DNA of 64,000 bases from Hymenoscyphus infarciens (taxonomy: Eukaryota > Ascomycota > Leotiomycetes > Helotiales > Helotiaceae). Position 1 is the stretch's first letter. Every line of letters starts with the position of its first letter. The notes beneath the pieces were generated by a model. The model did not search any database. It had not been told where the DNA came from and worked only from the letters and a program-made list of their open reading frames with translations. Of this stretch, positions 1 to 9,479 are shown in pieces. The stretch is from assembly GCA_001414345.1 (NCBI GenBank), contig LLCB01000272.1, positions 1 through 64,000 of the forward strand. The letters are read 5' to 3'. The translations under genes and the position numbers were made by a program.

Positions 1-159
1 CCCTCCACCCCCTCGGCCACCACGGCCGCCTTGCCCCCTCCCACCTCGACCACCTCGCGAGCGTGAATTTGACGAATTGGAGTTCCTGTTCCTGTTGCCC
101 CGCGAAGTCCTGTCACCGTCAGCCTTGGCTGGCATAGCTGCAGTAGGGTTGTCTGCCAT
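1..159 (-). CDS. N-terminal end of an RGG-rich protein (partial, runs off the left edge)
   Basis: Read on the minus strand from an ATG at 159, the frame stays open for 53 codons to the window edge. The product begins MADNPTAAMPAKADGDRT, continues with an Arg/Asn/Ser-rich stretch, and then becomes a run of RGG, GRGG and QGGRGG repeats. Such RGG boxes usually bind RNA or nucleic acids and are arginine-methylated; here they form the extreme N-terminus, with the rest of the protein outside the window. The gene is divergent from TFA1. I do not recognise the family: RGG-tailed N-termini occur in several fungal RNA-binding and zinc-finger proteins. The start is the first ATG after an AT-rich leader and is plausible but unproven. 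Confidence 0.5.
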   Translation of the reverse strand, partial: MADNPTAAMPAKADGDRTSRGNRNRNSNSSNSRSRGGRGGRGQGGRGGRGGGG

Positions 160-732
160 CTCGAGATTTGTCGAATGGCTAGCATGACATCAATAGAAAA
201 AAAGTGGTGATATGCAGCCTTGAAGTTTTGATTTTTGAAGCCACTGCCCTATATGGCTTAGCGTTGGTGGGGTGATTGACTAGCGTCAGCAGAATCCCTG
301 TCCAAGGCTGCCAAGGCTGCTATACGCTTGAGGCTCTGAATCAGCATCGCACCCTTCACTCAAGCCTTGTCTTGCCATTGTACGAGTAAATTCACTTTGC
401 TATTGTCCCGCACACTGCACACCTGCTACTGCTAATTGCACACTGCACACATATCTAGTAGTGAAGTACTGGTCGTACTCACACCAAACACCCAGGCCAG
501 CAAGCTCCCACGCGCCTGCTCTGGAGTTAAATAATGGGCGCCTCAACCTCCTGTTGACCTTTCCTTGTTCTTCCTCCTTACAACTACTTGTACACCACAT
601 CACAGCCTCACCCTTTGTGCTAAGTGGTCTCCTTCAACTATCTTATCTGTCTAGCAGATCCGATTTCTGATCTGTTGCGCCTCTTTCCTATCAACCGATT
701 TCCATTCAATCTAGGCCTGAGTTACCTACATC
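160..732. promoter_or_regulatory. Divergent intergenic region between the RGG-protein gene and TFA1
   Basis: There are 573 bases between two divergent start codons. The part close to TFA1 (about 530-730) is pyrimidine-rich (repeated CTTCC and CCTTTC blocks), typical of fungal promoters and 5' leaders that lack a clear TATA box. No convincing gene or conserved motif was seen; the short open frames are chance. Confidence 0.4.
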
Positions 733-2189
733 ATGGATCTTGCGCAGGAGCTTGTTCGCTCTTGTGTCCGCACTTTCTACGACACCAAGCATGTTCTGGT
801 GGTGGATGCACTGTTTCTGCACTCAGCGTATGTCTTTCGCTCGGTGCTTTCGCTTTTACTTGTCTTCTAGCTCTAGCGAAGAGTATTGACAGTTTTCATA
901 GGTTACGGGACGATGATATGGCATATCTGATGGGCATGAACACAAAGGAGCTTCATAAGTTGTGCGGTCGCCTCAAGGAAGATCGGTTTTTGGCAGTGTA
1001 TGCTATCCTATCCCCATGTGCTGCATATCTCTCCCATAGCTAAACCCAGTTTCCACATAGGCATACCCGTCCTGAGATCAAGGAAGGTCAACAGCGCCCA
1101 ATGAATCGAACCTATTACTATATCGACTACCGCGCAACCATTGATGCCATCAAATGGCGAGTATATACCATCGATAAGCAGGTGCAAGGAAACACCGTAC
1201 CCTCGGAGGAGAGAAAGGATTATCGATGCACCAGATGCAAAGCAGAGTGGACGCAGATGGAGGTACTCGACAAGGTTAGCCATGCAGGCTTTCTATGTCA
1301 TCGATGCAACTTTCTGTTGGTACAGATGACGGATGAGAATCGAGGTGGGCACGAGCAGTCTACGAAACTGAACTCCCAATTCAAGTTCATTACCGACAAG
1401 CTACCCAAACTCGACTCGGTTCCTATTCCTGAGAATACATTTGAGCAGGCATTGGCATCTGCGAGAAAGGTCAATCGGGACGCAACAAACCCTGCGAGTG
1501 AGACGGCACCTTTGGATGCTGCGGTGGAAAGACCAACGGCTGTCAAGGGCTTGACGAACATCGCACCAACTACAATCGCAGTCACCCTTACCAAGTCCGA
1601 GGGACCCACCGACGCCGATATTGCAGCAGAGAAGGATCGAAAGCTGAAGAATGCTGCCCAAAACGCACTTCCACAGCATTTTACCCACAGTACCATCACT
1701 GGAGAGCAAGTCAAGTTCGACCCCAACTCTGGCCCATCGACTTTGCTCTCTGCGGATGATAAGAAGGACGTTATTATGGACGATGCACCAGCCAATGGCC
1801 AGAGCGATGAAATCGACTCTTACTTCGCCCAACTCAAGGCAGATCAAGCCAAGGAGGCCGCGCTGGAACGAGATGAAGAGTATGAGACTGATGACGAAGA
1901 GGAGGAGGATCAATTTGAGGACGTCGTTCCGGCCGCTTCAGGTGCCGGTACTCCAGCCAGTTCTTTCAACGAAGGCAGAATTGGTTTGGCAAGTAGTCTA
2001 CCAAGCGCGTTGAAGAAAGGCGGCAGTGCTTCTGGTAGTGGAACCAGCACAGGAGTCACAAGCCCGGTAACAGGACCAAATACTCCCTCGAATGAAGATG
2101 GTAGGCCCGCGAAGAGAGTCCGAATTGAGGAACCGGCGCCGAGGGATGAGGAGGAGAGCGAGGAAGATGTAGAGTTTGAGGATGTATGA
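733..2189 (+). CDS. TFA1: Transcription initiation factor TFIIE, alpha subunit
   Basis: Large subunit of the general factor TFIIE, which recruits and regulates TFIIH at RNA polymerase II promoters in the nucleus. Three exons, 733-827, 902-997 and 1061-2189, join in frame (introns of 74 and 63 nt, GTATG donors, TAG acceptors) to give 439 residues, a usual fungal length. The N-terminal winged-helix (TFE/IIEalpha HTH) domain covers roughly residues 1-110 and includes LRDDDMAYLMGMNTKELHKL. The zinc ribbon follows, with CTRC and CHRC pairs 21 residues apart. The C-terminal third is low-complexity and acidic (ETDDEEEEDQFEDV; final DEEESEEDVEFEDV), the type of tail known to contact TFIIH in this family. 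The start at 733 is required to complete the winged helix. No defect seen. Confidence 0.95.
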
Positions 2190-2922
2190 AAGTGCGGAGG
2201 ACTCGAAATATCAGGCAGTAGTACAACATCATGGCGTGGCGTTTGGGGGAAAAGTCATTTTGTGGGGTTTTATAGCATTTGGCACTTGGGAGGCCCGGCA
2301 ACGGAGATACATAGAAAGTGATGGACTCGAGCTGCATCGGATATGAGTTAGTGTATACCAATAAAACATGAAAATTTAAAAATTGTGTTGGCTTTAAAGG
2401 GTATCACGAGGGTATGCAAGATGGGGGGAAATACGAAGTCCTGCATTTTCGGCACTGGAGATCTACGCGAGGCTACGTAGGTGTTGAGGGCTATCATTTT
2501 CCTTGATATCAATTTGATGCAGCGGAAGAAAATCCCATCAAATTAGAAGTACAGGCGCAGCATGGGTTCAAGGGCAGGCTCTGTATGTGTTCTAGTAGCC
2601 GACAAGACGAGTCCTGAGTCTTTAGACACGTAGATCCTTGTGTTTTGGTTGGTTCAAGAGTTCAGCACAAAGAGGCTCAGCGTAATTTTCAAATTCTTCT
2701 TACCCTTGCTACGCGTATTGGGGTTACACAACAGAGTCGCCTACTACCAGCCCCTGAAGATCTTCGTATGTCTGAGTAAGACAGACTGGGCGATGTTCAG
2801 CTGACAAGGCCATACATTGGGATTATTACTGGTTTAAGTCTGGATTAAGCTATTGAGGCTGTAACTCACTCCGCTCTTGTACGAAGAATTGATAGGACAC
2901 CGAGGAGCAAGCACGTTGGTGG
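2190..2922. other. Intergenic, nothing recognised
   Basis: Downstream of TFA1. It contains AT-rich 3' UTR-like sequence (ATAAAACATGAAAATTTAAAA near 2360) that may hold the polyadenylation site. No frame here could be supported as a gene. Confidence 0.5.
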
Positions 2923-3099
2923 TTACGCAATTTTAGAAGAATGCTGGAACATCTGTAGTACAAAGTCTGGGAGAGCTGGGTCAGCTTTTTCAGCTTTGCG
3001 AATATACGTTGCTAGTTCTTGGCGCTTGGTTTTTGCCTTGTTGGATTGGGCGCAGAGGTATATTTCGATGGTCTTATTCTCTTCCAAAACTTCAACCAT
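2923..3099 (-). CDS. Possible 58-residue protein or terminal exon, function unknown
   Basis: A minus-strand frame from ATG at 3099 to TAA at 2923-2925 encodes a charged, helix-prone sequence (begins MVEVLEENKTIEIYLCAQSN; ends in LPDFVLQMFQHSSKIA). The composition is protein-like (balanced Lys/Glu, no low complexity), better than a random frame. A stop lies four codons upstream, but an AG acceptor-like site (ATAAG) precedes the ATG, so this could be the last exon of a gene whose 5' part overlaps the neighbour. The start is only 69 bp from the divergent start at 3169, very tight for two promoters, which is the main reason for doubt. No homologue recognised. Confidence 0.28.
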   Translation of the reverse strand: MVEVLEENKTIEIYLCAQSNKAKTKRQELATYIRKAEKADPALPDFVLQMFQHSSKIA

Positions 3100-3168
3100 C
3101 ACACTCGCTTATATTGCTTTTATTTGTAGCTTTTCCCCTTTGAACCCAACTAGACATTTCTGGCCGCA

Positions 3169-4534
3169 ATGACTCTGTTCACAGTATGGGGCGTCTTTGA
3201 GACTGAGGGATACTGCGATAGTGTTAACCTTCACTTGAATTGCAATACATACTTTGGGGAAGGAGGGCAGGTGTTAATGATGGGCGGAAAGAAGGGAAAG
3301 CAGGTAGAAACCAACGTTGACATTGCTGGAAGAGGGGTAAGAATGATCAAAACTCTACTTCTGAAACGAGTGTTCTCATACTATCAACCTAGACTATTTT
3401 CGCCTTTTTCATCCCGGCTGCATTTGTACTTTTGTTCAACCTTCTCCTCATCATTAGCCTCGCCTTGGGTAGAATTCCAATCAAGTACGTAAAAAGCTTT
3501 TTCAAGATAAATAAATGGCCCACTAACTCTCCTATTCTTGGAAAAGGTCAAAACTTTTACAGCGATATTTACCCCGTCCCGGTATTCAGGGTCGAAGACC
3601 GAATTATGATTCTTCTCTCACTTGCTCGGAACACATCTACAATATCCTCGAATCTGCTATTGTCATTATCTCAGACTCGCAAATTCTCCTCGGACTCGCC
3701 CTAGCTGTTTCGTTCATCATCATCGACAGATGCAAGACATCGCAATACCATTTTATGATCGGGATCAATCTTCTTCTACTCTCTGCAGTAAACCAAATGC
3801 AAGCTTTCGCTATTGCAAGACGCCGACGTTCGCTGTTGGGAAGTCTAGCAACTATTTTGAAAGTTGTCGCCGTTGGGTTTATCTTATATTTCATAGGTTG
3901 GGTTTTGGTCACGCAAAACGCCCAGCCGTATAAAGAAAGGCATCAATTCGTTGCTGAACGTATGCCTTCCAGTGACAGAAACGATAGCGTCATATTCCTC
4001 AAAGCCGCTTGTTTCCTCGACCCCGACTTTCAAGGCAAATTTCGAAACATCACCGAGACTAATAGGACTATGATAGGAATTGAGACAAACAAAGGCAGTT
4101 CACCCGAATGGGTAATCTGGGTTATAGTAGTGGTTGCGACGTCAATTGTGTGTTTGGTTTGCTTGCTGGGGTTCTGCTGTGGCCGTGTATGGCGTAAAAT
4201 CAAGCTCAGAGTAGACTTACCGCCACCTGCAAACTTAACAGGTGGGAAGTTGTTTGATTTTGTCTACTGGGGCTTCATATGGTGCTTGTCTTTTACCGTT
4301 TATATCTACGTTAGTATGACAATTTTCCCCCTCAGAGATTGGGCTTTTAAGTCCGGATGGCTGAAACCGAATGAACTTGGAGGTTATGCTGAGAATGATA
4401 TAAGTGGATTTGGACAGAGCGCTGCTTTGTTCTCCCTTGTAGCTGTTGTATTTGCAATGCTCGAGCAAGCATCAGAAGCTGCAGAGAATAACTTGAAACG
4501 AGGTAGAGGGAATGAATATCTTCAGATGGTTTAG
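3169..4534 (+). CDS. Multi-pass membrane protein of a fungal-specific hypothetical family
   Basis: Three exons, 3169-3336, 3393-3484 and 3547-4534, join in frame (introns 56 and 62 nt; GTAAG/CTAG and GTACG/AAAG) to give 415 residues. The N-terminus (FTVWGVFETEGYCDSVNLH, then CNTYFGEGGQ and a DIAGRG turn) matches a pattern I associate with unnamed multi-helix proteins of filamentous ascomycetes. About seven hydrophobic segments follow: one right after DIAGRG, a pair around LLGLALAVSFIIIDRC and FMIGINLLLLSAV, then ILKVVAVGFILYFIGWVL, WVIVVVATSIVCLVCLLGF, FVYWGFIWCLSFTVYIYV and SAALFSLVAVVFAML. A short soluble loop with Asn-glycosylation-type sites lies between segments 4 and 5. The overall plan is receptor- or channel-like, but no catalytic or ligand motif is visible. 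Function unknown. Confidence 0.75.
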
Positions 4535-6465
4535 CCAGAGAAACCTCGTAGAGGCGATTATTTTATCTTGAATTGATTTTTGACTTACATTTAGATCACA
4601 ATTCAAAGTTGAAAACAATCCCACCTACAGTTTTGGTACTCCGTGTTTGTGAATTGATTACCCTCCTCGCAATGCTCCCCGTACGCATAAGTAAACGATA
4701 TTGTACCAGGTAGCTTAGAACAATTAACGTAAATAAGTGAACGACTTGAAATGCTTCAATTTTGCTAACCCTCACTCTCTTCAGTGTCCTGGTACACTTA
4801 ACTTAAGTTCTAGGATGTCAAGTACAACAAATATTATGGTGTATGGTGGATGATGACTCCTTCTCATTCATGTATTAGATAGATCGTGCCAGAACGGCTA
4901 GTATAATCAAGAACTATAAGTCTCCCGTGACTTCATAATCAACTCGATTATCCCAGAGCTCCTAGCAAAACCTCTCTATCAAATGTGGCTAGAAAGAATA
5001 TGGAAATTCACATTAACAGACATGACTGGAAGTCCACCTAACGACCTGTTTCGTAAATGCAAAAACAATGCTTGAAATAAAAACTAAAAGATCATTCGTC
5101 AAAAATTTCTACAACCTGGTCAAACGACCATAAATCAGGACCTCGTCGTCAGCAAAATCTGGAGACTTTTCGTAAGGTCAACTTGAACAAAACAACCCAC
5201 CTCTCCCACTAAATCACAAATATAAACAAAAACTGGGTCTTCTCGAATGAAACATTCGCAAGCGAAGGAGTTTGTATCACATATACAATATCTCCAGCTC
5301 TTCCTTTTCATACCCAGAGAAAACTATCAATGCATCTCGCAAAAAGTGCACCCGGAAATGCCCCAATTCAATGGGAGATATCCCACCCGGTAACTCGGGC
5401 CGCAGGCATTGCCGATGAGTTGAGTTTCTCGCCTAATTAAACATTGGTTTCGAACTGATTTAGAACCCTTGAATTGGAAAAAGATGGGAGGAGGGAGCTT
5501 AGATGATGGAGATTCGGAGAATTGAGTATGTCGCACCAGTGTGTTTGAAGTTCGATGATTACTCCGTATAAAGGGCGACATCATGGACAAGGAGACTTCA
5601 TTTATATTTTGCAGTCTTGAATTAGAATCTTGGGAGGATATGGTAGGAACATACCACGTTACCTTTGAAGTCAACCTTTACGAGGTCGATGTTCGAAGAG
5701 TATATACAAAAACTCGTTCGATCCTTCGGGAATCGGGCTCGACTAATGAGAGGCTGTGCCGTAGAGAAAATGGACTGAATCCTTCACTTGTCCTGAAAAG
5801 AGACAAACGAGAGGCGCTGCTTGCTCTACATACATTTTCCATGCGAGAATCATGTGAAATTTCCCCGCAATTTGATCGTCTCATCGCTATGAATGGCATC
5901 AAATCCATGCACAATGCCCTGACGAAATCCAGCTTGGAAGAATAAAGTAAGCGCGAGCCAATCAACGAGATCTTCTAGAAGGAAAGCCAGATAACCGAGA
6001 AATGGAGAATCCTGACAAAACATCGTACAGGATTATGGTTGGAGCTTTGTGGGCTTAAAGTTGGTAGTTTGCGTGAAGTTTATGAGAAGGTGTCGAGCTG
6101 AAGGATATCCATGTCCAAGCCTCCTGCTGAAACTCGCTTGGGGGCCAATTGCCTCTCGGCTCAGCCTCCTTCTAGCTAGGGATCACCGAAAAGCCTCACC
6201 TGCGCCTCCCCACATCACTACCCACTTCTATTTTTATTCGTTCATGAACACTGCCTTGCGGTCAGCAAAACGGTGAGCATCGGTGAGTTTATAAGAGTAG
6301 GTGATTTTCCAATCAATTGTGCAGCCATCACTCTGCATACCCGCTCTCACACACCACCTTACTTCTTTTTTCTTTATAACCCAGATAAGATCTACCTACA
6401 TACGCAATTCCCTTGTTAGGCAGAACTATTTAACACAACAAATACCACACCCCAATCCTTAAATT
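4535..6465. other. Intergenic, no supportable gene
   Basis: Nearly 2 kb of moderately AT-rich sequence. A plus frame at 5583-5945 (120 codons) and minus frames at 5327-5674 and 5678-5965 exist, but all have unbiased composition, overlap each other on opposite strands and show no recognisable motif or splice context. I would not annotate any of them. The last 170 bases (6300-6465) look like the promoter and leader of the next gene, with TTTATAA at about 6374 and pyrimidine-rich runs. Confidence 0.4.
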
Positions 6466-6876
6466 ATGGACTCTACCACTTCATACACATCTTTTGACGA
6501 GAAGCGCGATTACGAAGAAAGACGCAACCGCAAGAGATCATCATCCACATCATCCACATCATCATTCTGTTCAGAGAAATCTGGATACAGCGACGATTGT
6601 CAGAACCCCCCATCATATACCTCATTACACCACGACAACCACACCTCATCCGAAAAACCATTACCTCCACTACCATCAACGTCTCGTCACGTTCGATTTG
6701 TGCTTTCCAAACCATTACCACCACTACCAACATCTGAAGATGGTGGATCACGAAAACGCTCCCGCGCTAGCAGCGAGGGAGAATATGCGTGGTGGGCACA
6801 ACGAAGATATCAGATCACATCGGGACAAGAATTATCGGAGAAGGAGGCATATGGGGATGATGTCCGACACCGCTGA
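6466..6876 (+). CDS. Small Ser/Pro-rich hypothetical protein
   Basis: An intact frame of 136 codons. The product is low-complexity at the start (Ser/Thr runs encoded by a short CATCATCCA-type repeat near 6540), then carries two copies of a KPLPPLP motif (a proline-rich, SH3-ligand-like element), a basic SRKRSR patch, and a C-terminal segment with EYAWWAQRRYQITSGQELSEKEAYGDD. The upstream leader is pyrimidine-rich with a TATA-like TTTATAA about 90 bp before the ATG, supporting transcription. No domain recognised. Proline-rich small proteins like this are common and poorly conserved in ascomycetes; it could also be the first exon of something longer, but no splice site is obvious before the TGA. 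Confidence 0.5.
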   Translation: MDSTTSYTSFDEKRDYEERRNRKRSSSTSSTSSFCSEKSGYSDDCQNPPSYTSLHHDNHTSSEKPLPPLPSTSRHVRFVLSKPLPPLPTSEDGGSRKRSRASSEGEYAWWAQRRYQITSGQELSEKEAYGDDVRHR

Positions 6877-7550
6877 GTAAAAATTCAAGGATAGCTCGTT
6901 TGGTTCGTCGTGGTTTTGAGGGGTCCTTGCAACTATCACCTCGAGGTTCCGTCTTTCGAAGAAAGAATCATCTGGAGAGAGAGGAGAGGAAGGAAGAAGA
7001 TCTGGAACTTTACGAAGTGCCCACCACGCTAGCCGGGGGGAATCATCTGCAAGAAGGGTTCGCAAACCCAAGAACGAATCACCATAGAATTATTTTGCTT
7101 GGAGCCTTTGATTTTTAGGAACAACCAACGAGTTTGGAAAGCCATCATTGGGTTGGATTGTATGGAGTATTGTCTTTTAGCATTTGAGATTGGGGCACAT
7201 GAGCGATTATGGAGTTATAGATTAGGGTTTTGGACCTACACAGGTGAGTTTGCAAGATGGATCTGCATATACCCAGGGCGTTTTACTTTGGAAGGGCAGG
7301 TTGAGAAGCACCTCCAGGGACTCATTATCGTACACATGTACCAAACAAACAAGAAATCAAATACTTGCATCACAAATACTTTCTCCTACTGAACCACAAG
7401 TGCCTCATATCCACTTTTTCCCCATCCCATCTGCCAAAAAAAGGAGGAAAGGGGGGTTAGTATCACGTGAGTGGCCCGGAATTTCCAGATTATCGGCTTG
7501 CTAGTGGCTTATCCCTCAAAAACTGTTAAAAAAGCAGAGAGTGGATAAGC
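6877..7550. other. Intergenic, left flank of AT-rich island 1
   Basis: Ordinary base composition with CA/TG dinucleotides present, so not affected by RIP. No supportable gene. It ends at the TA dinucleotide that bounds the first transposon. Confidence 0.5.
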
Positions 7551-7552
7551 TA

Positions 7553-8052
7553 CAGCGATGTACACGTCCTACTTTAAAAAACGTGATTTTCTAGGAATAT
7601 AAAAAAAGGTTACGAATATATCTTTTATAACTAACTCTCTTATATTACTCTATAACCACGCCTCTAGAGCTTAAACCCTATAAGTTAATTAAGCTTTAGT
7701 AGTTCCTAACTAAGTATATCTATATATATTTATATATAGAGACCTAGTTAAAGAAAATTATAAAGAAGAGTAAAACCTCGATTTCATAAGACTTTAACTT
7801 AGTCGCGCGCTAAGACTCTTATTTATAGCCTTTACTCTTTTACTCCTTTTAAGACTATTAAAGAATAACGCTTCTAAAGTATATAAAAAGTATATAAAGC
7901 TACTAAGAAAATACTTAAGTTTAATTATCTCGTAGAGTTTAAGCTCTAGAAGCGTAGTTATAGAGTAATATAAAGAGATTAGTTATAAAAGAGGTGTTTA
8001 TAACCTTTTTTTAATAGAGCGGGTTAGTTAAAGTAGAACGTATATATCGCTA
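7553..8052. mobile_element. 500-bp inverted-repeat (foldback/MITE-like) element, RIP-mutated
   Basis: Begins CAGCGATGTACACGTC just after a TA (7551-7552). Its right end is the reverse complement of the same sequence in RIP-mutated form (ends ACGTATATATCGCTA), followed by TA (8053-8054). The arms pair for at least about 150 bp: for example TTATATTACTCTATAAC and the TCTAGAGCTTAAA block near 7650-7675 recur inverted near 7940-7970. TA flanks on both sides suggest a TA-targeting DNA transposon family (Tc1/mariner- or pogo-type); it is too short and decayed to encode a transposase, so non-autonomous. The left outer end is unmutated while the right end is heavily mutated. Confidence 0.75.
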
Positions 8053-8254
8053 TATAGCGATATATACGTTCTGTTTTAAAAACGTGATTTTAGTAAGAAA
8101 AGTAAAAAGTACTTAATACTACTAATTTATCTAACTCTTATTTATTCTATTCTACTTCTACTCTACTACTACGTCTAGTTTACTCTTAATATTATATACT
8201 TTCTAAATATAGGTTTAAATACTAGATAACTCTTTCTCTAAAGAGTAAAGATAT

Positions 8255-8637
8255 TATAATAGCTTATTATACTAAATTACTAGTATTCGTAAAACTACTA
8301 ATACTTCTATACTAAGATTATAAATTACTAATACTTATATAACCAAAGGTACTAAAGATATTAATATCTAATATTTATATATCAAAGAGATTAAGGTTTA
8401 TATATTATATATTTAGCTTTTTAGCTCTTATTATTTAGTATTAACTATATTAGAGAAGACTCGGTTATTATTATTATTAGACCTTTATAGTATCTAAACT
8501 CTTATATATAGATACTCTTATTTAGAATAAGAGAAGACTAATTTAGTCTTTTCTTCTATATTAGTACTTAGTATCTATATATTTAAATATACTCTTATAT
8601 ACTTCTTTAATAGTTATATATATTTTATATTATTATA
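8255..8637 (+). repeat. LTR-like direct repeat, left copy
   Basis: Starts TATAATAG (a RIP form of TGTAATAG) and runs to about TATTATTATA. It matches the copy at 15679-16054 in order and spacing: AAATTACTAGTATT, a shared GAGATTAAGGTTTA, TATTATATATTTAGCTTT, CGGTTATTATTATTATTAGA and TTTTCTTCTATATTAG. It precedes the decayed gag of the gypsy element and so should be the 5' LTR. No matching target duplication was found next to the two copies. Confidence 0.6.
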
Positions 8638-9479
8638 TAAAAAGACTAAATTCTTCTTTACTAGAGACAGCTTATATAATATCTTACTTAAGACGCCGCT
8701 ATATCTAACTCTATTTAGACTAGAATTAGATATAGTTATAATAACCTCTTAAATAGCTACGATTCTAGAGATCTTTTAAATAGCTAGTAATATTAGAGTT
8801 TAGTATCTATTAGATAGCTAGTAAAATTATCTTCTAAATATATTAAAAGGAATAGAATATACTAAGTGTTTCTAAGGTTTCTAATAACTCTCTTTATATA
8901 GAGAATACTATATATAATTTAGATAGTTAATATTATATAAGTTATTAGAAGACTCTTAAATCACCTCTTTTAACTCTCTTTTATAGAGATTAATATATCT
9001 AAACTAGAAGTAACTCTAGGTTTCTTCTAAGCTTTACTTCCTAGTATAGAGCCTCTTATTAGAGAAGATAGTTAAGTATCTATTAAAAGGTCTATAACTT
9101 ATACTTATACTTCTAAGAATAAAAGATTTTATAATAATAAGAGAAAGAGCTTAGCTCTCTAATCCTAGAAAGATAAAAGAGACTTCTCTAATATAGATAA
9201 GATATAAGATATAGTTTAAGCTTTAAAAGTTAAAAACTAAGAAATAAGAGCTAAAATATAGAGAAGTTAGAATAGGATTACTAAGTTAGAAGTAATAATA
9301 GAAGACGTTTATAGACACTTATTAGATAATAAATATACTCTAACTCCTCTCTATTAATTATCTTATAACTCTTCTTTCTTATTATACTTTACTTTAGATC
9401 CTTTTTAATTACTAAATATTACCTCTAATAACCTTTCTTCTTAATTATAATTAACTTATTAGTAATCTAAAAGCCTACT

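Noticed and set aside
624..1043. 139-codon plus frame near the TFA1 start
   Set aside because: Runs through both TFA1 introns out of frame with its exons; the spliced model restores the winged helix.
5327..5965. Three frames of 95-120 codons
   Set aside because: Overlapping opposite-strand frames with unbiased composition and no recognisable domain.
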